Assembly (NCBI GenBank): GCA_046758865.1
Contig: JBHIBD010000077.1
Span: 1-8,770, forward strand
Direction: 5' to 3'
Length of the DNA stretch: 8,770 nucleotides
From: JBHIBD01 sp046758865
GTDB lineage: Bacteria > Planctomycetota > Brocadiia > Brocadiales > Bathyanammoxibiaceae
The notes under the pieces are model-generated. The model saw only the letters and a program-made list of their open reading frames with translations, was not told the DNA's origin and searched no databases. Position numbers and translations under genes: made by a program. Positions 1 to 5,287 of the stretch are shown here, one piece after another (positions within the stretch are counted from its first letter, which is position 1; every line of letters begins with the position of its first letter).

Positions 1-12
1 CTGTGAATTCCC

Positions 13-42
13 TTCAAAACTACCCTACTGAGGAGTTAGAAT
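13..42 (+). promoter_or_regulatory. Candidate promoter for the capA-like gene
   Basis: TTCAAA (13-18) and TAGAAT (37-42) are separated by 18 bases. The -10 matches the sigma70 consensus at 5 of 6 positions and the -35 at 4 of 6. It would give a leader of about 100 nt that includes the hairpin at 102-139. It is the best promoter-like pair upstream of the gene at 153, but a gene further left, outside the window, could also drive transcription. Confidence 0.3.
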
Positions 43-70
43 AGTGTAAGAGACTCGTCCAAATAAAGCC

Positions 71-96
71 GTAGATTGCATCTCGACGTACCGTAC
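71..96 (+). repeat. Degenerate copy of the TCTCGACG palindromic repeat
   Basis: These 26 bases match 1870-1895 at about 20 of 26 positions, both containing the central TCTCGACG. The copy at 1870 has a perfect GTGCGTC/GACGCAC stem, while this one has decayed arms. It is a short dispersed repeat upstream of the capA-like gene. I see no function for it. Confidence 0.5.
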
Positions 97-101
97 TTCA
101 T

Positions 102-139
102 CTGTCATTACTTCGGGGCTTCGCCCCTCGCAATGACAG
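102..139 (+). repeat. GTCATT...AATGAC inverted repeat in the capA leader
   Basis: Outer arms CTGTCATT (102-109) and AATGACAG (132-139) are perfect complements. Inside them, GGGGC (115-119) and GCCCC (123-127) form a second perfect stem around a TTC loop. The right half (CTTCGC...CTCGCAATGAC) resembles the right end of the repeat at 8630-8732, so this is probably a shortened member of the same dispersed family. The last two bases of the right arm (AG, 138-139) are also the first two of the ribosome binding site AGGAGG (138-143) of the next gene. Confidence 0.7.
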
Positions 140-152
140 GAGGGGGAAGTAT

Positions 153-1130
153 ATGGTCACGCTTGCCATAACCGGAGACGTCATGCTGGGCAGGAACGTA
201 AATGAGTTCATAACCTTCCACGGCCCATCCTACCCCTGGGGGGATATGCTTCCAGTTATACGCCAGGCTGGTTTGAGGCTAATAAATCTTGAGTGTACAA
301 TCACTGCCCAAGAGAGGCGCTGGTCAAAGACTCCCAAGGTCTTTTTCTTTCGCACCCGACCTGAGAACGTGGGGGTATTAAAGGCGGCAGGTATCAATTT
401 CGTGTCCCTTGCGAATAATCATATCCTGGACTTTAGGGAAGAAGGGCTTGTAGAAACCATCGAAGTCTTGGATAGAGCCGGTATAGCTCACGCCGGCGCC
501 GGCAAGGACATGGAAGAGGCCGAGAGGCCGGCGTTTCTTGGGGCCGGTGGGCTAAAGTTCGGTATCGTGGCCTTTACTGATAACGAGCCCGTATGGGCGG
601 CAGGTGAGGATAAAGTCGGCATAAATTATGTGCCTATCAGCCTCGACCTTGATGAGGGGCATCTTTTCAGGGTCCAAAAGGCCCTTGAGAGGGCAAGAGA
701 AAGGAGTGACTTTGTAATAGCAACATTTCACTGGGGGCCCAATATGGTCAGATACCCCTCTAGGGATTTTATTGATTTTGCACATGCCGTTATAGATGCA
801 GGCTGCGACCTTTTCTGGGGCCACTCGGCCCATCTCTTTCAGCCAGTGGAGGTCTATAAAGGCCGCCTCATTCTTTATGATACTGGCGATTTTATTGATG
901 ACTATGCTGTGGGGCCAGAGCGAAATGATGAATCATTCTTGTTTGTTGTGACCGTGGATGAAGACGGGACTGTACTTCTCAGACTTATACCTGTTATAAT
1001 ATTGCGGTGTCAGGTCAATCAGGCCAGGGGTGAGACTGCTAGAGAAATTTGCAAAAAGATGCAGAGCCTTTCTAAGGGCTACGGAACCGAATTCAAGCTT
1101 AGAGACGATACACTGGAGCTGCATTTCTAA
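153..1130 (+). CDS. CapA-family metallophosphatase-like protein
   Basis: The protein has 325 residues and belongs to the CapA/PgsA family, whose members have a calcineurin-like phosphoesterase fold and were first linked to poly-gamma-glutamate capsule synthesis. Visible family motifs are GDVMLGR at 8-14 (metal-binding GD), NLE at 45-47, ANNHILD at 87-93, FHWG at 192-195, GHSAH at 223-227 and YDTGDFIDD at 242-250. The ATG at 153 is preceded by AGGAGGGGG (138-146) at suitable spacing. The length is near that of single-domain CapA proteins. No signal peptide or membrane segment is seen, so a cytoplasmic site is likely, unlike membrane-anchored CapA/PgsA. No capB or capC ligase genes are nearby, so a capsule role is not supported. 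The family is certain, the substrate unknown. Confidence 0.9.
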   Translation: MVTLAITGDVMLGRNVNEFITFHGPSYPWGDMLPVIRQAGLRLINLECTITAQERRWSKTPKVFFFRTRPENVGVLKAAGINFVSLANNHILDFREEGLVETIEVLDRAGIAHAGAGKDMEEAERPAFLGAGGLKFGIVAFTDNEPVWAAGEDKVGINYVPISLDLDEGHLFRVQKALERARERSDFVIATFHWGPNMVRYPSRDFIDFAHAVIDAGCDLFWGHSAHLFQPVEVYKGRLILYDTGDFIDDYAVGPERNDESFLFVVTVDEDGTVLLRLIPVIILRCQVNQARGETAREICKKMQSLSKGYGTEFKLRDDTLELHF

Positions 1131-1159
1131 TTGACACTGAGGCCAAAACCCCCTATCCT
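1131..1159 (+). promoter_or_regulatory. Promoter of the small lipoprotein gene
   Basis: A consensus TTGACA (1131-1136) begins at the first base after the capA-like stop codon. It is followed after exactly 17 bases by TATCCT (1154-1159), a 4 of 6 match that keeps the most conserved T, A and final T. The predicted start near 1166 gives a leader of about 26 nt containing TAGGAGTG (1176-1183). The lipoprotein gene can therefore be transcribed separately from capA. Confidence 0.65.
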
Positions 1160-1191
1160 TTCTGGGAGATATTTATAGGAGTGAACAATAA

Positions 1192-1500
1192 ATGAAAAGG
1201 GCCTTTTATTTTTTGCGAAACCCTTTGTGCGGGACGACTCTAGTATTTTGCCTGGGGCTACTTGTACTGGTATGTAGCTGTACATCCCAGAAAGCCTCAA
1301 ACGTAGGAACCGCGGCGGGTAAAGGCGCTGCCATCGGTGGTGCTTCTGCCACTGCTGCTGGTGCGGCTGGAGGTGCCACTGCGGCGGCAATCAGTGGTGG
1401 GAAGGTACTTCAAGGCGCTGGCACGGGTGCTGCGGTTGGTGGTGCAGCAGGTGTTGCCGGCGGTGCCGCAGGAGCCGCCGTACACGAACTCCTGAAGTAG
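1192..1500 (+). CDS. Small glycine-zipper lipoprotein
   Basis: The product has 102 residues. A basic start (MKR) and a hydrophobic stretch (residues 15-27) lead into a lipobox-like V-C-S-C with the lipidated Cys at position 30. The rest (about 38-97) is almost only Gly, Ala, Ser and Thr in repeated GxxxG-like patterns (GTAAGKGAAIGG, GAGTGAAVGGAAGVAGG), the glycine-zipper type seen in small outer-membrane lipoproteins that pack or oligomerise in membranes. The start is supported by TAGGAGTG at 1176-1183. It has its own promoter (1131-1159) and terminator (1551-1580), so it is probably a single-gene unit. Envelope location follows from the lipobox. The exact role is unknown. Confidence 0.8.
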   Translation: MKRAFYFLRNPLCGTTLVFCLGLLVLVCSCTSQKASNVGTAAGKGAAIGGASATAAGAAGGATAAAISGGKVLQGAGTGAAVGGAAGVAGGAAGAAVHELLK

Positions 1501-1510
1501 TAGTGGTCGA

Positions 1511-1542
1511 GCCATGCCATAGGCGGTGCACCTCGGGCGCAT
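1511..1542 (+). repeat. Short palindromic unit, copy 1
   Basis: GCCATGCCATAGGCGG (1511-1526) matches 8658-8673 at 15 of 16 bases, and is followed by a weaker match to the rest of that unit (CACCTCGGGC against GCCTCTGGC). It lies 10 bases after the lipoprotein stop codon, before the terminator. The same unit occurs inside the 8630-8732 repeat and, inverted, near 2458. Confidence 0.55.
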
Positions 1543-1550
1543 TTTTGTAG

Positions 1551-1580
1551 CGTTGGGTCTCTGTACCCGACGTCTTTTTT
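1551..1580 (+). terminator. Rho-independent terminator after the lipoprotein gene
   Basis: CGTTGGGT (1551-1558) pairs with ACCCGACG (1565-1572) around a CTCTGT loop, with one G-U pair, and is followed by TCTTTTTT (1573-1580 with its preceding T). It lies about 50 bases after the stop at 1500, in the right orientation. Its left arm overlaps the left inverted repeat of the 1544-1763 element, so the element may supply the terminator. Confidence 0.65.
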
Positions 1581-1681
1581 ATGTTTCCGATATCATCATC
1601 GTAGGAATGGGGTCGTGCCTAAAGTAGATTCGCCTCCGGTGAGCCCGTCTCTGTCCATTTCTGAAAAACGTTTTGATGTAG

Positions 1682-1731
1682 CGTGGCAGCTTGCCAGTCC
1701 TATGCGTAGCTTCGGATGGCTTGCTGCCACG
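1682..1731. repeat. 50-base imperfect palindrome
   Basis: CGTGGCAGC (1682-1690) pairs with GCTGCCACG (1723-1731). GCCA (1693-1696) pairs with TGGC (1717-1720), and TCC (1698-1700) with GGA (1714-1716), separated by a TT/TT internal loop and one bulge. It is part of the 1544-1763 element. Confidence 0.65.
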
Positions 1732-1737
1732 TTCAAC

Positions 1738-1755
1738 GTTGGAGCAAGCTCCAAC
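1738..1755. repeat. Perfect 8-bp palindrome
   Basis: GTTGGAGC (1738-1745) and GCTCCAAC (1748-1755) flank AA. The right arm runs directly into the right inverted repeat of the 1544-1763 element. Confidence 0.65.
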
Positions 1756-1774
1756 GCTACAAATAAAAAATAAA

Positions 1775-1795
1775 GGGCAACCGCAAGGGTTGCCC
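1775..1795. repeat. GGGCAACC hairpin with CCCTACA flank
   Basis: GGGCAACC (1775-1782) pairs perfectly with GGTTGCCC (1788-1795) around GCAAG, and CTACA follows. This pattern resembles a dispersed repeat I recognise from several environmental bacterial genomes. A partial copy of the flank (GCTGCCCCTACA) recurs at 1813. Confidence 0.7.
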
Positions 1796-1841
1796 CTACA
1801 ATTTGCTTTATAGCTGCCCCTACAGTCTGTGCCTTGTAGTT

Positions 1842-1857
1842 GCCCCATTTATGGGGC
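1842..1857. repeat. GCCCCAT hairpin
   Basis: GCCCCAT (1842-1848) and ATGGGGC (1851-1857) form a perfect 7-bp inverted repeat around TT, one of a run of palindromes between 1544 and 2065. Confidence 0.6.
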
Positions 1858-1869
1858 CTTATAAGTGGT

Positions 1870-1895
1870 GTAGGGTGCGTCTCGACGCACTATAC
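1870..1895. repeat. GTAGGGTGCGTC hairpin
   Basis: GTGCGTC pairs with GACGCAC (stem within 1875-1890) around a two-base spacer, preceded by GTAGGG, the complement of the CCCTAC flank seen beside other hairpins here. A degenerate copy lies at 71-96. Confidence 0.65.
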
Positions 1896-1903
1896 CTTTT
1901 ATT

Positions 1904-1925
1904 CCCCCTCCCCGATGGGAGGGGG
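1904..1925. repeat. CCCCCTCCC hairpin
   Basis: CCCCCTCCC (1904-1912) pairs with GGGAGGGGG (1917-1925) around CGAT, then TTAGGGGGAGGG follows. It is the same family as the two palindromes that bound 2402-2542. Confidence 0.7.
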
Positions 1926-1942
1926 TTAGGGGGAGGGTGAAT

Positions 1943-1963
1943 CAACGACCATAAAGGTCGTTG
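1943..1963. repeat. CAACGACC hairpin
   Basis: CAACGACC (1943-1950) pairs perfectly with GGTCGTTG (1956-1963) around ATAAA, and TCTACCA follows. Confidence 0.6.
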
Positions 1964-2005
1964 TCTACCAGAAATGTAGGGATGTGGTTTATCCTTGTCC
2001 GTGTT

Positions 2006-2027
2006 GGACAGACCTGAAGGTCTGTCC
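2006..2027. repeat. GGACAGACC hairpin with CCCTAC flank
   Basis: GGACAGACC (2006-2014) pairs perfectly with GGTCTGTCC (2019-2027) around TGAA, followed by CTACG. Stem layout and flank match the hairpin at 1775-1795, although the stem sequence differs. Confidence 0.7.
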
Positions 2028-2047
2028 CTACGTTTTGTTTTAATACA

Positions 2048-2065
2048 GGTGCTTTATAATGCACC
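2048..2065. repeat. GGTGC hairpin abutting the small reading frame
   Basis: GGTGC (2048-2052) and GCACC (2061-2065) are perfect complements around an AT-rich 8-base loop. On the minus strand the hairpin begins at the base after the stop codon at 2066-2068. No U tract follows, so it is not a standard terminator. Confidence 0.4.
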
Positions 2066-2242
2066 TTATGCGCTGACGAGAAATCTCTCCACGGCCTCTA
2101 TGGCCAGCAGGAGATTTTCTGGATTATCCCTCCTTTCGTAGTACCTTTCTGCTTTAGAGATTATCTCCGTAAGGGTTTCCGCGGATGCAATCTTTTCTTG
2201 GAGAAATGGTAAGATACTGATAAGGATGGCTAGCGCGAACAT
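2066..2242 (-). pseudogene. Short coding remnant: possible signal peptide plus one helical repeat
   Basis: The frame encodes 58 residues and has an ordinary protein-like composition, unlike the surrounding repeats. Residues 1-14 (MFALAILISILPFL) are hydrophobic and an A-S-A sits at 19-21, as in a signal peptide. Residues 22-58 form two helices with a TPR-like pattern (AERYYERRDNPENLLLAIEAVERFL). It ends abruptly at the first helical repeat, and palindromes follow at once. It resembles the start of a periplasmic TPR-type protein such as the TatT family, from memory only. TATAAT on the minus strand (2283-2288) could start transcription, but no good -35 or ribosome binding site is seen. It is either a truncated gene remnant or a genuine small exported protein. 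Confidence 0.4.
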
Positions 2243-2356
2243 ATAGGCAACATCTAGAAAGTAGAATCAGCGTCGATTCTGCATTATAGTAAGGTCCATG
2301 TAAGGTGCCCGTCTGAAGGCATTGTAAGGCAATAGCGACAGATGAACAGGAAAACC

Positions 2357-2385
2357 TTGGAACTGCGGAGCGAAAATAGTATAAT
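2357..2385 (+). promoter_or_regulatory. Promoter-like site facing the composite repeat and the 2587 gene
   Basis: TTGGAA (2357-2362, 4 of 6) lies 17 bases before a perfect TATAAT (2380-2385). A start near 2392 would give a leader of about 195 nt to the ATG at 2587, folding into several GC-rich hairpins, or a separate non-coding RNA. AT-rich chance matches are possible, as there is no coding support immediately downstream. Confidence 0.35.
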
Positions 2386-2401
2386 TTCCCCTCACATTTT
2401 T

Positions 2402-2542
2402 CCCCTCCCTCGACGGGAGGGGGAAAGGGGAGGGTGTGTTCACCCCTACCTGCGCCGGAGGCGCATCCGCCTCTGGTGTCCTTAGCCTTCGGCGACGGAA
2501 CACCTCTGGCGTGACTTGCCCTCCCCCCTTGATGGGGGAGGG
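2402..2542. repeat. Composite palindromic element bounded by CCCTCCC hairpins
   Basis: The left hairpin is CCCCTCCC (2402-2409) with GGGAGGGG (2415-2422). The right hairpin is CCCTCCCCC (2519-2527) with GGGGGAGGG (2534-2542). Between them are GGGTG-TGTT-CACCC and the GC-rich palindromic unit around 2452-2479, then a possible further degenerate copy up to about 2514. A single CCCTCCC hairpin of the same type occurs at 1904-1925. The 141-bp unit has no coding content of its own and reads as a mosaic of dispersed repeats. Confidence 0.6.
2452..2479 (-). repeat. Short palindromic unit, inverted copy
   Basis: Bases 2458-2479 match the reverse complement of the unit at 8661-8688 at 18 of 22 positions. 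Internally GAGGCG (2458-2463) pairs with CGCCTC (2468-2473) around CATC, and GCGCC (2452-2456) can alternatively pair with GGCGC (2460-2464). Confidence 0.5.
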
Positions 2543-2558
2543 AAGAACAAGATATACT
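2529..2558 (+). promoter_or_regulatory. Candidate promoter of the Cys-rich 89-residue gene
   Basis: TTGATG (2529-2534, 4 of 6) and TATACT (2553-2558, 5 of 6) are 18 bases apart. The start would fall near 2565, just before GGAGGAGG (2571-2578). The -35 lies in the loop and right arm of the CCCTCCCCC palindrome, so the repeat would donate half of the promoter. Confidence 0.4.
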
Positions 2559-2586
2559 TGCATATAGTTTGGAGGAGGCCTGAGAG

Positions 2587-2856
2587 ATGGCGTTTAAGCC
2601 CAGAAATCCTGAGAAAGTGGTAAGCTGTTGTCCGGTAGGGATACGGAAGTCCCGGTGCCCTAGTATCCGGAGGACCAGGGAGCTCCGCGAGGAGATATTA
2701 AGGCTGGCGAGGATACCGGAGACGCCGTTGGACAAACTGGAGGTACTTAGAAAGAAACTCCGTGACAAAAAGAAGGCTGGGATAGCGGTGGATTGTCCTC
2801 GCTGCCCTTACAACAAGGCCCAGGCACCTGTGAGAGGATCAGCGGCTACGGCCTAA
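2587..2856 (+). CDS. Small Cys-rich basic protein of unknown function
   Basis: I do not recognise this 89-residue protein. It has a CCPVG...CP cluster (Cys 14, 15, 24), a charged helical middle (about residues 29-63, rich in Arg, Lys and Glu) and a second CPRCPYN cluster (Cys 70, 73). The two clusters could jointly bind a zinc ion or an Fe-S centre, but this is inference. The start is well supported by GGAGGAGG (2571-2578) eight bases upstream and by promoter-like sequences at 2529-2558. Its stop codon overlaps that of the convergent gene at 2853-3401 by four bases. The antisense frame through this region is built from repeat sequence and is not preferred. No signal peptide is seen, so it is probably cytoplasmic. 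Confidence 0.6.
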   Translation: MAFKPRNPEKVVSCCPVGIRKSRCPSIRRTRELREEILRLARIPETPLDKLEVLRKKLRDKKKAGIAVDCPRCPYNKAQAPVRGSAATA

Positions 2857-3401
2857 GTGGAGGCGGAATTTTGTGTCAGTTGTAATAGTGTGCTCTGGCC
2901 GGCGGTAGATGGGTCAAAGAGCTTTAGGATTTCGTCATTAAGTCTTACCACTTCTTCTTCGCTCAGGTTGGGGTTGTGAATCTTGAAGAGTTTATCCTCC
3001 TCCGTGCTGTAGAGCTCCATAAACTCTCCCATATCGTCCCTGCCCTGGTTTTTGAGTTTTAGCAGCTTCTTGCGCATGAGGAAGAGTGCCAGTACATACC
3101 GTAGATTCTTTGCCCATGGTTCATCGTGATGTTCCCCATGCTCCCCCAGCCTTAAGAAGAGGGTGAATATGGCGGTATTGTCTATGACCCTTCGCTTTGG
3201 CTCACCTTTCTTGGGTATGCGCGTCTTCCAGAAGGAGAAGAAGGAGGTATCTGGATTGTTATTCCAGCAATTTTCGCAGAAGTCCTTTCTTAAGAAGAAG
3301 GTGTTATCAAGAAAGAGGGAGGAGTAAAAGGCTTCCTCTTCTTGGAGGGTTTTCTCGCATCTGGTGCATGTCCCCGAATTTTTGACAATATCCCAGTTCA
3401 T
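2853..3401 (-). CDS. Zinc-ribbon-like hypothetical protein
   Basis: The protein has 182 residues. Two CxxC pairs near the N-terminus (CTRC at 12-15, CENC at 42-45) have treble-clef or zinc-ribbon spacing. They are followed by FSFWKTRIPKKGEP (about 55-68), a hydrophobic helix (LRYVLALFLMRKKLLKLKN, about 100-118) and an acidic C-terminal helix pair. This order matches a hypothetical protein type I associate with planctomycetes, a recollection rather than a search result. The ATG is preceded by AGGG (complement of 3409-3412) at 7 bases. The gene follows the FchA-like gene by 15 bases, so the two are probably co-transcribed. Function unknown. Metal binding is inferred from the cysteines. Confidence 0.8.
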   Translation of the reverse strand: MNWDIVKNSGTCTRCEKTLQEEEAFYSSLFLDNTFFLRKDFCENCWNNNPDTSFFSFWKTRIPKKGEPKRRVIDNTAIFTLFLRLGEHGEHHDEPWAKNLRYVLALFLMRKKLLKLKNQGRDDMGEFMELYSTEEDKLFKIHNPNLSEEEVVRLNDEILKLFDPSTAGQSTLLQLTQNSAST

Positions 3402-3416
3402 ACAGTTGCCCTGGTA

Positions 3417-4046
3417 TTATTTACTGAATGTACCTTCTACCGTGCCCATGATGTCTTTGAGGAGGACCTCCGCCCTATCAACTGCCTGGGTTACCTCGGC
3501 ACGTGTGGTTTTATTTAGCTCCTCATCTTTGATATACGCCAGGTTAGCCTTTACGTTTATCATCCCGCCTTGTAATGCAGCTTGAGCAAGGACAGCAGCC
3601 ACAGCGATATCACCAATAAGGTTGGGATTTATCGTGTCGACTATCTTGGCTAAATCTTCCAGCGTGGCCAGGGAGCACCTGAGAAGCCTAAGCGGCACCT
3701 CCATTGCCCCTTTTAGGGCATTCTGGATGGCCTCTGTACGCCTCTTCTTTTCATCTGGACTGGCCTTGGGCAGTTTATAGGCATCCAGCACCCCTTGATA
3801 TGCCTCCATGTCCTTGTGCATCAGTTCTAAAAGTTTTGTCCTGGCCTTTTCGAATCTGTTACCTTTGTCCCTAAGCAGGTCCTCCACGGCCTGAAATTTG
3901 GGTCTTCCTACGGTCATGTTAATGGACATGCTGGCCATGGTTGTAGCCAGTGCACCGGCCAGGGCAGAGACGCTGCCGCCCCCGGGGGTGGGTGTGCCTG
4001 CAGCGGCATCATTCAGGTATCTTTCGAGGGGTTCCTTGCAATACAT
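3417..4046 (-). CDS. fchA: FchA-like cyclodeaminase/methenyl-THF cyclohydrolase
   Basis: The 209-residue protein matches the stand-alone FTCD_C family (formiminotetrahydrofolate cyclodeaminase domain, or FchA in acetogens and methylotrophs), usually a little over 200 residues. Motifs seen are TPTPGGGSVSALAGALA (18-34), the helix KDMEAY (78-83), NPNLIGDIAVAA (140-151) and GGMINVKANL (160-169). Family members convert 5,10-methenyl-THF to 10-formyl-THF or release ammonia from formimino-THF in the cytoplasm. No formiminotransferase domain or histidine-degradation gene is nearby, so a cyclohydrolase role in one-carbon metabolism is more likely. No clear ribosome binding site precedes the ATG. A 6-bp inverted repeat (ACGTGT 4050-4055, ACACGT 4078-4083) lies between it and the transpeptidase gene 60 bases upstream. 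Confidence 0.85.
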   Translation of the reverse strand: MYCKEPLERYLNDAAAGTPTPGGGSVSALAGALATTMASMSINMTVGRPKFQAVEDLLRDKGNRFEKARTKLLELMHKDMEAYQGVLDAYKLPKASPDEKKRRTEAIQNALKGAMEVPLRLLRCSLATLEDLAKIVDTINPNLIGDIAVAAVLAQAALQGGMINVKANLAYIKDEELNKTTRAEVTQAVDRAEVLLKDIMGTVEGTFSK

Positions 4047-4106
4047 AGTACGTGTGGTATTTGAAGCTAGCCGGTAAACACGTCAGACGGTTGTAAGACG
4101 CAAACT

Positions 4107-5198
4107 TTAATTCCTAATAAGCACTTTCGTGTTAGGGGTCACGAAATCGTAGATTTCCTCAACATCTTCGTTGAACATCCTTATACAGCCGTTGGATGAC
4201 TCGATGCCGATGGTCTCGGGCTTTGTAGTGCCATGGATGCCGTAACCGACAACGCCGGGTTCGTTTTGAAATCCCAGCCAGCGTGACCCCAGGATGTTCT
4301 TCGGGTGCCCATAGGGGTAAACCCCATCTGGTGAATACCATACAGGGTTTTTGAGCTTGGTTTCGATGACAAAAGTTCCTTCGGGTGTGCTGCCATCTTT
4401 TCCCGTCCCAATATGATACTGTTTAACGTAGTGACCGTCAATAAGCAGTGTCAGAGTAAAGTCACTCTTATCCACCAGTATGCTGGGCTGACCGGTCAGG
4501 ACCTTCAGTGGCTCATTGACACGAATTCGAGTGTCTTTTTTCCTGTTCATCCGCATGATAAGCCCCGGTGTGGTGTTAAGTTTCTTTGCAATCTTTGTGA
4601 GGTTGTCTCCGGGGACTGCCTTGTAGATGATAGAGCCGGGTCCGGGCTTGGGTGAAAAGATGAGTTCTTTGTTAAGTGTGTCGAGGTGCCTTCTTATTAT
4701 CTCCCGTCTTTCTCTTGATGTTTCCATAAACAGGGCCTTTGAATAGAGGTTACGTGCCTCGTACTTCTTGCCCCTCAATAGATATTCGTATGCATTATCA
4801 ATCGTTTCCTGCAGAGACACCCTTTTGGTTGTGTGCTTTATGGGTTGGGAGTTGCTTGTCTGAGCGCGGGCCAGAGACCTCTCTTCTGCCAGGAGGCGTG
4901 TAGGTGCGGAAACGACGGTACCCGTTGTGGCGGGGGGGGATGCATGGGGTTTTATGGTTTGTTGCTCGGGATGACGCTTTTCAGAGGGACGAGATCGCTC
5001 TTTCCCGGTTTTTGGGGTCTTGGCCTTGAAGATTATGTCTTCCCTGCTGATTTCTTCTATCTGATCACTATCGGCGGTCTCTTTGGTGCTGGGTTCTGCG
5101 TAAAGGGTCTTAGTGTGACTTTGGCTCTCTTGGTAAAAGAATATGGCTAGATAGATGAGGCTCCCGGAAAGGAGGATGAAAGGTATGTGATTTTTCAT
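4107..5198 (-). CDS. Membrane-anchored LysM L,D-transpeptidase (YkuD family)
   Basis: From the ATG at 5198 the protein has 363 residues. In order: a single N-terminal hydrophobic segment (about 4-22) acting as anchor or uncleaved signal, a Pro/Ser/Thr/Lys-rich linker (about 35-125), a short helical TPR-like region (about 128-180), a LysM peptidoglycan-binding motif (about 191-234) and a YkuD catalytic domain (about 239-362). The catalytic signature is visible: HG at 322-323, then SSNGCIRM with nucleophile Cys 338 and Arg 340. Such enzymes make 3-3 peptidoglycan cross-links or attach lipoproteins in the periplasm. The frame is open upstream to a TTG at 5273, but that TTG is part of a promoter-like TTGACA and lacks a ribosome binding site. 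No strong Shine-Dalgarno precedes 5198 either. Confidence 0.88.
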   Translation of the reverse strand: MKNHIPFILLSGSLIYLAIFFYQESQSHTKTLYAEPSTKETADSDQIEEISREDIIFKAKTPKTGKERSRPSEKRHPEQQTIKPHASPPATTGTVVSAPTRLLAEERSLARAQTSNSQPIKHTTKRVSLQETIDNAYEYLLRGKKYEARNLYSKALFMETSRERREIIRRHLDTLNKELIFSPKPGPGSIIYKAVPGDNLTKIAKKLNTTPGLIMRMNRKKDTRIRVNEPLKVLTGQPSILVDKSDFTLTLLIDGHYVKQYHIGTGKDGSTPEGTFVIETKLKNPVWYSPDGVYPYGHPKNILGSRWLGFQNEPGVVGYGIHGTTKPETIGIESSNGCIRMFNEDVEEIYDFVTPNTKVLIRN

Positions 5199-5244
5199 GT
5201 TGAAGTGATTGTACCCTAAAGGCTGGCCACCCCATCTCGGCAAG

Positions 5245-5273
5245 AAGTTAACATATTTGGTGGCGTATGTCAA
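5245..5273 (-). promoter_or_regulatory. Candidate promoter of the L,D-transpeptidase gene
   Basis: On the minus strand a consensus TTGACA (complement of 5268-5273) is followed after 17 bases by TAACTT (complement of 5245-5250), which keeps the T, A and final T of the -10. A start near 5238 would leave a leader of about 40 nt to the ATG at 5198. It lies in the 89-base gap after the DtxR-FeoA gene and suggests the last three genes can be expressed apart from the iron genes. Confidence 0.4.
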
Positions 5274-5287
5274 GAAGGAATGGGCGA

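Larger units (their letters stand above)
1544..1763. mobile_element. 220-bp MITE-like element with 13-bp terminal inverted repeats
   Basis: TTTGTAGCGTTGG (1544-1556) and CCAACGCTACAAA (1751-1763) are exact reverse complements bounding 220 bases. Inside are the terminator hairpin at 1551-1572, a long imperfect palindrome at 1682-1731 and the perfect stem at 1738-1755. No transposase is encoded. A non-autonomous palindromic element is the likely reading, but a chance assembly of several smaller repeats with similar ends is possible. No target-site duplication is obvious. Confidence 0.45.

Noticed and set aside
1297..1848. Minus-strand frames over the lipoprotein gene and the palindromes
   Set aside because: They are the shadow of the Gly/Ala-rich coding sequence and translations of hairpin repeats. 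No start signals.
1544..2065. CRISPR array
   Set aside because: The palindromes are not direct repeats of constant sequence, spacing is irregular, and no cas genes are present.
2154..2768. Long minus-strand frame of 204 codons
   Set aside because: It runs through the CCCTCCC palindromes and antisense to the gene at 2587. Its composition is typical of translated repeats, and it has no ribosome binding site or family resemblance.
2066..2856. Toxin-antitoxin pair formed by the 58-residue and 89-residue frames
   Set aside because: They are on opposite strands, over 300 bases apart, and neither resembles a known toxin or antitoxin.
5199..5273. Extension of the L,D-transpeptidase to a TTG start
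   Set aside because: The TTG belongs to a TTGACA promoter-like box, has no ribosome binding site, and would place 25 polar residues before the membrane anchor.
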